From Stomoxys calcitrans (Eukaryota; Arthropoda; Insecta; Diptera; Muscidae), in NCBI RefSeq assembly GCF_963082655.1, contig NC_081554.1, forward strand, positions 56,283,869 to 56,347,868: DNA of 64,000 bases, given 5' to 3'. How positions within the stretch are numbered: position 1 is the first letter of the stretch; every line of letters begins with the position of its first letter. Of the stretch, positions 52,690-63,300 are shown one piece after another. The notes under the pieces are model-generated. The model searched no databases and was not told where the DNA came from. It saw only the letters and a program-made list of their open reading frames with translations. A program made the translations under genes and the position numbers.

Positions 52690-54650
52690 TCTTGTAGGTG
52701 AGTGCTTCACCCAGTCCGCCACTTCAGGCTTTTACAGATCGATTTCAGGCATGAAAAAAGGTGTTCATCCACTATCCTCTCTATTCTCCTCCAATTGCGA
52801 GTCATTGGCACAAAAGGTGCTTCACCGTCACCAAATTCACCTCGCCATCGCACAACTTGCAGAAGTCCACCTGTCCCTGTGTCTAGCGCGACGTGCAGGA
52901 ACTGGGTTATCACTGACCAGTAAGGACTCTAATAGCAGTCCGAGGTAATGCTTCCTCAGTCCCAGGATGAGGGATTTCCTGTTCCGCAAATACTCAGCCA
53001 CAGGACCTTTGCCACCAAGAAACCCACAGCGCCAGGCCATGCCTGGTTGCCTACCAAGAACGGGGGAAGGTCCATTTACTTCGTAGTACGATCTGCGCTT
53101 TATAGCGACCTATTCCTGGGTAACTTTTTGGTCGCCCGTAAATCCTTGATGGCTCTGGGTTTCGGGACTGACCGACCTTCCCATGATTTGAAGTTATTTA
53201 CATCTAACCAGCCTCGGCATCACATTACGTTTACGTATATCGTAATAGCTCGATCGGGTTGACACTCCCGGATTTCAGTGCATTCCGCATCTTCAGTGAA
53301 ATCTGAAAAGTGAAGACCTCCACCTGAATGACGCTACTGCCGTCGAGAAGTCTAAATGAAGCCCTGATTCGAGGGAAGGAATGAAGGCTCCTACCCTGGA
53401 GTCCCTTTCCAATTTAGACCTATCCGTGTACACAGATCCATTTCAGGGAAAGCAACGTTGAAGGAAAACCTAAAGCATGCCGCCCCGATCCCTAAGCAAA
53501 ATAGAAGAATCCAAAATTTTAGGGAGAACCAGGATCCTGGCTTTCTCACTCTAAGGGTGATCTTCTCTCCCACACACCAAATTTAAGGGAGAACCAGGTC
53601 TAAATTTTAGGGAGAACCAGGTTCCTGGCTTTCTCAGCCTAAGGGTGATCTTCTCTCCCACACACCAAACATACATACAGGTGCAAAGACTTAAGATCGA
53701 GCATGGCATTCAAGCACTTCTTCTTGCTTCAGAGATCAGCACCGCCACGGTACCCTTGTAGATCATCCTGCGGAGGGCACAGTTCATCCATAGATGAGAA
53801 TCGACCGAATCTTTTTCTAAACATCGACTTTGCAGCCCTTGATAAAACCCCACTTTTTACAATCCTCTTTACAGCCTTCACCTCCTGGTCAAAAGTCCCA
53901 GCTGAGTCTTTCTAGCCAATGTCTATTAGCTTTCGCCCATTTAGATAGCTTCCTCAACGTCGCTGAAAGCGATCAGTAATATTTGATGAAGACGTCATCC
54001 GCGTAGACAACGACCTTTGCCCTCTCCCTCTCGAAAGACCTCAGAACCCGATTGATAACCAAAAGCCACAAAATAGTGGAGGCTGTGAAGTCTAACCCCA
54101 TGTCGGAAAGCGATTCAGAGTCGAGACAAGCTTGCTCAAGTCCGAACGAGATACCTACTCTGGCTCAAGCGAACTATTATATTTTATAAGCGAACTATTA
54201 TATTTTAAATCGTGCCCTCCTTTCAGCTTTGAACTCTCAATATACCAATAGAAGAATCATCTCCAAATTCAAAAAACTGCAGCCACCCTAAAAATCATCT
54301 TAAAGAGTCGTATGGCGTATGGTCTCGCCTATTTGCAACATAGCAAATAATACATCTTCCACACCCGATGACTTGTAGGGTTCAAACGAATCCACTGCGC
54401 AGAATACATTCGCCTCCGTTTTCATATCCGCAACCATGGACACAGACTTGGCACTGTGTTTTATCATAGGGAGATCGATATTCAGATGGTACCGACCCTC
54501 CGACTACGTACGAGCACTCCCTGTCTAAATGCCGGGCGGATGCAGACGCAAGTAATTTTTTCATTCTTGTACAGAAATGATGTCCCGCTTTAGTAAGAAG
54601 TAGGAGGGCCCGAAGCAATAAGCACCAATGAACAAACACTGTGCATCTAG
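52690..54650 (-). mobile_element. LINE (RNase H type), RT to C-terminus, with deletions
   Basis: Minus strand: AVDSFEPYKSSGVEDVLFAML (about 54395-54350) before the RT, LWLLVINRVLRSFERE and AKVVVYADDVFIKYY (54070-53975) with an intact YADD, LRKLSKWAKANRHWL, then a decayed thumb. Past a short tandem duplication comes VYTDRSKLE (RNase H first Asp, 53430-53405), and then GLRKHYLGLLLESLL and a C-terminal region to 52700. Parts of the RT start and RNase H are deleted. It is the only copy of this family here with an unmodified YADD, but many stops exclude activity. Confidence 0.8.
53514..53669 (-). repeat. 88-bp tandem duplication in LINE
   Basis: AAATTTTAGGGAGAACCAGG at 53514 recurs at 53602, both followed by 'CCTGGCTTTCTCA', 'AAGGGTGATCTTCTCTCCCA' and CACACACCAAA. 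A third short piece of the motif (53579-53601) lies between them. Confidence 0.88.
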
Positions 54651-55015
54651 CGGGACTGCTAAGGCGTGCTACAATATAAGATGCTTCAGCATGGCAAAAC
54701 GGAGAGGCCAGGTGAAGGCGTTAACCTCCTTTTTACCCTACAGGAGTGTACGTGACCTTATCGTCCTGGTTGTTATAACCCGATGGGCATCTAACTGTCC
54801 GTAATGATGTTGGTCTAATTCTTGTGCAGCCCATTTCAAGCCTAGACCCCGTCTACATAGTGCCCAAATCTGTGGAACTTCTCAGTACTTACCTAAATGT
54901 TACACTTCTAGTTCAGTTCCCTGTCCAAGATAATCTCCTAAGTATTTGACCTTGTGGGATATCGAAAGCGTACTGTTGAGGAAACGTGGCGCTTCAAATT
55001 GGGTCTACATTTTAA
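54651..55015 (-). mobile_element. LINE fragment: RT thumb fused to RNase H
   Basis: Minus strand: ISHKVKYLGDYLGQG, LRSSTDLGTM...and RTIRSRTLL, matching the copy at 25-26.6 kb (ISDKVKDFGVILDRK; TRTVRSRTVLE). The 400-odd codons between are reduced to a few, an internal deletion. Confidence 0.65.
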
Positions 55016-56227
55016 TGGGGAACTGGAAGTCTTAGACGTTTACATAACAAGTTTTTAAACAATGCCTTGATTATAAAAAGAAGCTGGCTTGCGTTCTATT
55101 AATCAGAGGTGTATAAGGAGAAAATTGCCTCAAGCAGGCATTCGCTGAATAAAACTACCAAAATTAAAACAAATTTATGAGTTAAATCAAAATTTTTATA
55201 AAAACTAAATTTTATTAGAAGTTCTTTCACATACGAAAACATTTTTTTCCTTCACTGTACATTTCCATTTATTTGTCCATTTACTACTGTGGCAGGTACA
55301 ACTCTACTCACTCTACTGCCTATTTATTGGTGACAATAACACATAGCTCTCTTTCAATAGAGAACAATACAAGCAACAAATACACCTATGCTCCCTCGCA
55401 TTATGGATCAAGCCCCTCTTATATTGAGTTCTGCTTACAACAGCACTCTGTACTCTTTTTTTGGTTCTTTTTTTTACAATCCATGCAGGAAAGAAAGAAA
55501 GAAAAAATGAAATGTTAAGGAGTTTGTGCGTGCGTTGAGCCGATGGATGCCCCCATGTAAAAAAATGAACGAACATGATGTATTGTAGTTAGTACTTAGT
55601 TGTTGATAAAAGCCTTTTTAAAAGTTATGAGAGGCGGTCTTTCCATCTATCTATGCCCCCTAGCCGGTACATGTAGTCAAATGACTCTTATTGGTAAAAG
55701 AGGTTTTTATTTCTTTCCTTATTTAGTTAGTTAGTCAGTTAAAAGGGATCTTTTATTTGCATTGTATGTATAAAATATAAGTGATTAGGCGATCAGTATT
55801 TTCAGCATGTCCCCACAATGGGATTTCATTGGTGGACTGTTAATGTGATTACAGCACAGCGACGCGCGCATTTAACCGTATATTGAAGGAAAAAGAAGAA
55901 GAACAGACGAGCAAACAAAAACAATTGCTGAGAAGAAATGTGGTCGCCTTTTTTCAAAAACATTTAGCAACAGAGCTCACCTAGCTAGCTCTTCAATGAT
56001 ATATACAATATAAGCACGAGAGGTAGAGAAATCAGTTGGTAACAATGATTAGTTGTCATACCAGGGAGTTAAAGTTAAATCAAAAAGTGGTGGCCAAAGT
56101 TTTTCTTACGAGCATCGTGTGGGGTGAGAATGGAAGAGATGTCATTCTCTACTAGGTCTTTCTTCGGAGCTACTGAAGACGGAGAATTTGAGCCACTTCT
56201 TCCCAAGGGTTACTGACCTATCTCTTA
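55016..56227. other. non-coding AT-rich stretch
   Basis: No gene supported. Simple-sequence patches (GAAA)n at 55490-55508. Confidence 0.45.
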
Positions 56228-56330
56228 TTCTTTGTCTTTAAGACCCTGAAGAGCTCCCTGAGAGGATTACAAGCCAAAAAGTTTCTCATCCTTTGACTTA
56301 AAGACTCCAAAGAGACTATTTGACTTGTAG

Positions 56331-56592
56331 ACTATCTCGATCCTTCACTGGCAGGTTGTACTAAGGGTCGGTCGGTTGACAGTGTCCTTCATTACATGGT
56401 GAAGAACAGGGAGGGGAATTTGGGGGTAGGCGACTTTACCTCGGTGGAGTTCTTGGACATTGAAATTGACATGTGGACTATCTCGATTCTTCACTGGCCG
56501 GTTGCACTATGAATCGGTCGGTTGATAGTGTCCTTCATTATATGGTGAACAACATGAACAACAACTTTACCTCGGTTGAGTTCTTGGACATT
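56331..56592 (+). repeat. tandem duplication (131-147 bp) in LINE RT
   Basis: ACTATCTCGAT at 56331 recurs at 56478 and TTGGACATTGAAA at 56453 recurs at 56584. Both units hold GGTCGGTTGA, 'GTGTCCTTCATTA' and 'ACTTTACCTCGGT'. The units differ by a 16-bp indel. Confidence 0.88.
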
Positions 56593-56978
56593 GAAAGGGC
56601 TTTTATTAGCCCCTATTACAAGAGTTTGGACACCTTTCTTGATTTTTTTGGCAGACATGAGGATTCTCCTTTATGGTTTTTTGGGTAAATACGATGCTGA
56701 GAGGCCAGATTACCAACGCATTACTGGCGGCGCAATCGAAAGAGAAACTCCGCAAGGAGGGGTTTTATCCCTTCTGTTGTGGCTTTTGATTATTAATAGA
56801 TTCTCAGGTCTTTCTGGCAAGAGAGGGCCAAGATCGTTGCCTAGCCGGATGACGTTGTAATGATGATAGGTAGCAAATTCCTTTGTAAAAAAGCGGACCT
56901 GGTTTATGGAGGGTTTTGGAAGCTGTATGAATGGGAAAGTAGCTGCCACACTCTTCGGAGACCTAGTACATGGGCTGC

Positions 56979-57121
56979 AAGGCGAGTTATTGGCGCCTTT
57001 GAGTAACCAGTGACCATCTTGTTCCCGCGGCGATTGGTCACCGGAAAGAGCTTGCTCACCTACAGGAGCTTGACGAGGATCACCAACACCACATGCAAAT
57101 GTGGCTTTAACAACAACAACC
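56979..57121 (+). repeat. (CAA)n-tailed repeat, 3' part
   Basis: From 'GGCGAGTTATTGGCGCCTTT' to 'TGTGGCTTTAACAACAACAA'. It is a 5'-truncated copy and is inserted in the LINE palm/thumb junction. It shows that the CAA side is the 3' end, since truncation is on the other side. Confidence 0.75.
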
Positions 57122-58904
57122 TACTACCTGGGCATGATTATTGACCAGAGGCTGAAGAAGGAACATCGAGGAAAAGTTTAAGAATGAGTCACTGCGTTAT
57201 ACTCCTGTCGCAACTTGATAGGAAGGAGTTAGGGGCTTAGGTCGGGGACAGTATACTGTATGTTTACGATAGTAGTTCGGTCGATTTTCATATATGGATG
57301 TCTGGTTTTACCTTCAAACTCTAGGAAGGTGTGCCCTTCGCAGAATAAAGGTACAGGGCACCCGCCATGGTGCTAATATCAGGGCAAAGTCGAGCGCCCT
57401 GTGGTAGTCGCTGGATGCTATACCCGATCTAGCGCCCTTTCATTCTTATGTTAGGTATACGACAACGAACATCATCCTTAGATCGAGTAGTTGGAAACCT
57501 AGAGTTTCTCGAACTTATGCCACTTGTCCATTCTGTTGGAAGCATGGTATGTATATGCCGCATGACGGATTATGCACATGTCCTTTTTAACGAATTTGAC
57601 TTTCTCTTCTCCCCGGGGCTTTTTGTATGTACTGCTTGTTTCTGACTGGAGAAGTATCGTGGCAGGAGGTACTAGAAAAAGAGTGACTTCTTTCGTACGG
57701 ATTCTTCGTGGAAAATCGAAAAGTTTAAGTATACCGCACCGCTGCTGCCCCTGGAGCAAGGAGGAGTGCCCCGAGAGAGGAGCAGTATGCCGTGATCGAT
57801 CTTAAGCCATAGGCCTGTATGTACGGTGTGTACGGCAACGAACATCGATCTTAAACTGGAGGGTAACGATGTTGCGTGGTTGCAGGCTACATGCAGCGCT
57901 ACGGATTATTTGCCTGGGGAGTCCTTCCTTGTTGACGAGTTGGACGTCGTTTTCTCAAGAAGTTTACCCCGCATTTCCCGGAGTTTCTGTATACACGAAT
58001 GGGTCTAAATTGAATGGACTCTTTGGGACATCAGTCTTCATTGAGTTTCTTGGAATCAGGTAGTTTAAAGGAACGGGTGTGATATCTTTTTAGCGGAAGT
58101 CTTCGATGTTCTACAAGCACTGGAGATGGATTCGATGCAGGAGAGGCAGCAATGTTAAGATATATGGGGACAACCACCATATGAGATCGAGACTTGTTAG
58201 AAGGTGTAAGGAGTTTCTTCGAACTATGGAAAAACAGTCAGCCACTTCCAAATTCCCAGGCGGCCGAAGAACTGGCCAAGAATGAGTCGCTTTTAAGCGC
58301 AGATCGGCTACGGAGTCATTGAAATATCCCCTGCGGGAGCTTTTTGGTAGGATGGACGCGAACAAGTCAGGGATGTATCGCTATTGAGCACAGATCATGC
58401 TTCGGAATCAGTGAACTCTCCCCGTACGAGTACCGTGGTAGGTTGGATGCTTTTTGCGATGACCACGCGAATGAGACGTGTGATATTTTTGTGGGTGGCA
58501 GAAGCATTATGTCCGTATATTTTGAAACAGGCCGTCATTTATTCTGGGGCTGAGGAAGCATAACCTCAGACTGCTGATAGGAGGAATATCAGGAATTTGA
58601 TATGGCGCTAAAACGGGGATGGGCAGCCTTTTGCAGGATGTGTGTTGTAGATACGGCCGAGCACCTTTTGTGTCATTGCCCTACAAAAGCGAAAAAAAGG
58701 CACAGGATGATAGGAGAACACATCTTCCCATGTCTGTATTGGCTGACAGGACGGTACTTTAACTGGGTAGAGTTTCTCCTTGGTCCGCCTTGGCCCCTTT
58801 TGTTTTTGTCTTGTGCATTGCTTACATTTATCCTTCTTTTGAACCGTATCATGGAGTATTTTGATTCGTTTATTTTGATTTATTTTTCTTTTCTTTTTAG
58901 GGTT

Positions 58905-59750
58905 AGGTTAGGTTGAAAAGAGGCTGCTGATTTTAATCGTATCCATGCCACTACGAACGTACGCCTAACCCAGTAATTGGCTTGTTGTGCGCTTTAAATA
59001 CAGAAAAGTAGAATCGTAAAAACAAATTCAATGTCAGAAATTCCGTGCTACTTACAAAATCACTTATCGTCTTCCATTCTATGGCTCTAGTTTAGTGGCG
59101 CGCAAATGCACACACGCTATTACACAATGCATGGAAATATTACGCATACCAGCACATGTGCGCAACACTGCTCTAGTAGGTTCGTGTCTGGTTTCGTACT
59201 AAGAACTGGAGTCTATTACCTGCGAAAACCAGGCATTGGCATAGAAAATTTTCTAAACTCTCGTCATCTTCCTTAAGCTCCCTACGCAAAGTATCACTTG
59301 CCGCATCTATTGTGCGTAGATAGGTTCTAGTCCTAGTCCCGTAGTGAAAACAAAAGCCTTATTCACCCTCCCACATCGCCTTGATCTCATAGTCGCAGTG
59401 GCTGTCTCATACTTAATCTGCATGTCTATTGGTCGAACATGAAAACTCGTATCCAGCGTCCAAGTCGGATTCGTTCCCATTGCCCCGTCTATGCTAAGGC
59501 ATAAGTTAGTATTAGTCTAACCACACTACTGTGGATACAATGCACCATCCTCGAATTCTGGCCTCATTTCGAGCCTACGTATTGCCCAACATCTGTGCTT
59601 CTTCTCAATACATTCCTGAAAGTAGTGCTTCTAATTTGGTTTTCAATCCCAGATCATTCCCGAATACTGCTATATAGAATTAGTTCTGTTAGGAACACGT
59701 AGCCTAGAAATTGGTTTAGCTTCGTCTTTCTTGTAAACAGACAAAAGTGT
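58905..59750 (-). mobile_element. LINE 3' part: C-terminal motif and 3' UTR ending in (CCTAA)n
   Basis: The minus strand has LRRELKEDDESLENFLCQC (59310-59235), matching the copy at 25.2 kb (EDVETMEHFPCHC). The 3' UTR ends at GGGTTAGGTTAGGTTGAAAA. A 78-bp insert (59093-59170) is absent from the copy at 25.17 kb. It lies tail to tail with the plus-strand LINE at 58916. Confidence 0.75.
59093..59170. mobile_element. 78-bp hAT-type micro-element
   Basis: The ends TAGTGGCGCGCAAATG and inverse CAGTGTTGCGCACATG are alike (12 of 16) and look like hAT termini. It is flanked by CTCTAGTT (59085-59092) and CTCTAGTA (59171-59178). The related LINE copy at 25.17 kb has a single CTCTAAGT there and no insert: an empty site. 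Confidence 0.78.
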
Positions 59751-60946
59751 TACGTTATTGAGAAAGCATCATTGTGTTAACATTTCCCTTGAATTGTCAT
59801 ACCTTCACCTTATAATGAGTAAAGTCGCATCACTCTCAATGCAGTTTTCCATGGGGATGTACAGAAATGTGCATGCATGCATGTTTAGTTCCGCGTGTGT
59901 GTTTATTTATTTATTATTTCCCCTTATTCAAGCTTCTTACCCTCATTTCCCTTGGAAAACGACCACAGAAGCATGCATTCATGCACTACCGGTTGCCGCC
60001 TTGTCACTATTCTACAGTGAGTGCATCTCTTGCGCCCTAGGGAAAAAAAAACACTTGCGCGCTATGTCATTCATCATCATCTTAGGCAACAGCGGCGGCC
60101 CCTGTTTGTTTGTTGTCATTTCGTTTCTCAAAACTTTCCAGAGTTTGCGTCATTTCATGTTATTTCATTAGGATCCCAGCAAATTCAATAGCTTGCCTGC
60201 CCTGTCTACCCACTGGACACGTAATCAGCTTGTCGTTCGATTTGATTTCTTTGAAAACACAATTCCCACACACACCCTTGCTGGGCCTTGTGTGTGTGCC
60301 AAAATAAACGCACACACACAGGAACAAGAAAAGACTAGCAATATGGGAAGGTCGTTGTCGTTGCCTCTTCGTTATACAAGCAGTCAATGAACTTTTGAAA
60401 AAGAGCGAATGAGTGAGTGCTATAAAAAAACGCGAGGGTGTTGTTGTTGTTGGGAGCAAATGTAGTCCGGTTTTCAACTCATCTGTTTTGCACTTGCAAA
60501 ACCAGCGTTTTGTTGTTGTGGTTTTTAGAATCTCCAACGAAAGAGTTCAATGAAAGTTCATTGGCTTCTGTTGTTGTTGGTCAATTCAATGTTGTCTGAG
60601 GCGTAGTGGTGTGGTGTAGAGTGGGAAGGTGTTTCTTGTTTTGTTTGTTTTCTTTTCTTTATTGTGCACAAATGCGGGTCATTGCCTTTAATAATGCCTT
60701 CTTCTTTAGCTTACTTTGTTTTGCAAACTCTTTCGTCCTTGCAACAAAGCATCCAAGAGAGTCAAAAAGGTGATGTGATGCAACCATACTCTAGGTTTAA
60801 TGGATGTTATAAGGCCGGTAGACAAATTAGAGAACTAGAAAAAAATTAAATGAATACAAAGCGATTATTTTAATTGAGATTAAATCCGCAAAGGCAACCC
60901 TAGACAGGGACATATATCGTTTGTGTTCGGAATGTTGGGTTAGGTT
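59751..60946. other. non-coding stretch
   Basis: Short runs of (CA)n and (GTT)n occur (60265-60320, 60440-60455). No gene supported. Confidence 0.45.
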
Positions 60947-63300
60947 AGAGAGCACTTGGTCCATTGTGTTCGCCCTAGAAGAAGGTAGAAGACCAAAAGA
61001 AGACGAACAAACGCAGATAGAGAAACACCAACGCTCGAGACCATAAAGTAGGTAACTAGCCAGGGAAACGCTCTAACCGGTGAGAGCATCGTCCAGTCAG
61101 CAAATTCAGGTCTCTACAAAACTCCAGAATGACGAGAGGACTTAGTGCCTGTAGGGAAGTGTGAGACAATCTTCAACTCCTTCTCGTCATCACACATCCT
61201 ACAGTAGTCTGTCTCTTTCTGTGTCCCACGCGACGTCAAAGGCCTGATGTTGCTATGACCAGTCAGGACCCACAACAGCAGTCCGAGGTCATGTTTTCTC
61301 TGCCCAACCCACATCTTGTTTGCATGTTCATCGTAGAAAACGTTCACCCTATCAAGAAGCTGGCACAGAAGAGAGTTTACGAATTCCGTGGCACGATCTG
61401 TGCTTTAAACCGATTCATTCCTAACCAACTTGTCGGCCGTTTAGTTCTCTGCCAACCCTTGATGGCCCGGGACCCAGCAGAGCCGGACAGGCTTCGCTAT
61501 GGTTCGGAAAAGCTCGCTTGTACCCAGAGACGCCAGATCTTTTAGCGAAACTTTACTCTGCACGTACATCATCTGTATATCATGACAGTTCGATAGGACC
61601 TCCGCTCCTTCAACGAAAGCAAAAACCTCCACCTGAATGATGCTACACCCGTCCAGTAGCCTATATGACTTGCTGATCACAAGGAATTGAATGAAGACTG
61701 CCGTCCCCATTCGAAAAAGGACGAGTCATCCACAGCGCAGAGATCCCTTTTCGGGAAAATGACATTCTACTCTTCTTCTCCGAAAAACTCACCTGGTAAA
61801 AAATCCGTCGGACCGCATTTATCATAGCATATCCCAGCATAACAGAAGAATAGACAAAATTTAAGGAGAGCCAGTTTTTTTTACTCCCTTAGGGCGATTT
61901 TCGTTGTCACAAGACAATTCTCCTTGCCACCACAGCACTGCCGTGGTGTCCTGTACCTTCTCGATCATACTGCGGAGAGCTAAGTTGTCCAGAGCCTTGT
62001 ATCACACCAGACATCCCTGGCTGAGAATTAGCCGAACGAACGCCGTATATATCCAGTGGACCGTCCGCGGCCTAAGCCCCTAACTCCTTCTATCGGATTG
62101 CGCCCCTTTTCATCGGTTTTGCGACATTTCTTCTCCAATTTAGTTTCTGGTCAAGAATCACTCCCAGGTAGTTCACCTCCGAAGAGACCGGCAGATCTAC
62201 CCAATCCAGGACCGGTACCTTCCTCCTCCTGGTGAAAAGTACCATTTCAGTAATTATGGGATTTATGCCAAGCCCATTGGTCCTCACCCAATTAGACAGC
62301 TTCCTTAAAGCTCCCAAATTATCTCAACAAGTTGTGTGGTATACAGTCCTGCTCTTTGAAATATAGCAGGCAGTATGTCATCCGGTCCCGCTGATTTGAA
62401 GGGTTCAAACGTATTCACTGCTCGAACTATCTTCCCCATCGTTAACATGTGTTTAACCATGAGCAGTGTACACTGTGGTGTATTAGAGGGTCATCAATCA
62501 CATCCCGCTGGTTACAATGACTGGAGGCCACCGTAGCGCAGAGGTTGGCATGTCCATCAGAAAAAATTTTCAGCGGTGGTTTTTCCCCTCCTAGTGCTGG
62601 CAACATTTTGGAGGTACTATGCCATGTAAAACTTCGGCTACACCCGAGCACCCAGGAAAGTGAGTATCAACCAGCGTCTCAGATCGAGATTTTTTGGAGG
62701 TTTTGTCCTCTCCTAGAATCCTCCCAAGAGTTTTTCTGAATCTTAGAGAGCACTCTGAGGAACCTGGAGACCTCTTCGCTCCCTGTATCGATTCCCTAAG
62801 CTGGCCCATGAGACCCTCTTGAAAGATTTCACTTTGCTCTTGTATTTATTTAGGGATTTCCTGTACAAGTCCCAGTCCGTCTGCCTGCACATAGTCTGTC
62901 TAAGCCTCCTCAATTCCCAGTTTCAAAAAGGTTACCATCTCTTGCCCCGGTAGATTAGAGGGAAATTCTTCTCGTAACTACTTAATCAGTTTGCTGTCAG
63001 CAGGTTCGCTACCTATTCAAGATAATTTTAACCGAAAGTGTGATGTTTTTGACAGTCCAATAGATGGACTAGATTGAAACTTTTTCTCTTCCAATTCATG
63101 TTCTTACCTTATAACACGAGGATGGTGTAATCAAAAAACCCTATTTCTAACAATACCAGATTCCTGAATCAGGGCTATGTCGACTGAGGAGTTTGAGAGT
63201 GCCAGAAGAAGTAAGTTGGAGGTGGAGTAATGCAGATTAATCTGCACAACTCTTAGCCTATTCGCTGAAAGAGTTGCCATCCTCTTCTCAGGAGTCGGAC
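60947..63300 (-). mobile_element. LINE (RNase H type), nearly end-to-end but gutted, minus strand
   Basis: From right to left: RLRVVQINLHYSTSN and VDIALIQESGIV (63290-63160), the APE-type endonuclease start with its Asn and Glu metal-site residues; DWDLYRKSLNKYKSKVKS and ETLVDTHFPGCS (62880-62650), the linker; a SINE insert; NTFEPFKSAGPDDILPA (62410-62360); WVRTNGLGINPIITEMVLFTRRR and NYLGVILDQKLNWRR (62290-62110); RNase H QVEVFAF...WVPGHQGLAENE (61600-61441); RKHDLGLLLWVLTGH and CRMCDDEKELKI (61300-61180). The 3' end has GGGTTAGGTTAGAG at 60950. Much of the endonuclease and RT palm is deleted. It shows the domain order of the family: EN, RT, RNase H, zinc motif. Confidence 0.85.
62522..62645 (+). 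mobile_element. SINE fragment inserted in the LINE
   Basis: The head 'GGAGGCCACCGTAGCGCAGA' is complete up to the A box, then a deletion removes the B box and joins 'TTTTCAGCGGTGGTTTTTCC'. It ends at about 62640 in 'CATGTAAAACTTCGGC'. It splits the linker and RT of the minus-strand LINE. Confidence 0.8.

Larger units (their letters stand above)
56228..58916 (+). mobile_element. LINE (RNase H type): RT, RNase H, zinc motif, broken by a (CAA)n repeat
   Basis: GRSVDSVLHYMV and VEFLDIERAF (first catalytic Asp, 56580-56605), ETPQGGVLSLLLW (56750-56790), then AKIVA-stop-PDDVVMM: the box is *PDD, the Tyr codon having turned into a stop. After the repeat (56979-57121), YYLGMIIDQRLKKE (post-palm) and LSQLDRKELGA (linker). 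RNase H at 57985-58290 starts VYTNGSKLNGLFGTSVFI: the first catalytic Asp is Asn. CRMCVVDTAEHLLCHCP (58630-58685) is the C-terminal motif. Several segments are duplicated or lost. Inactive. Confidence 0.84.
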
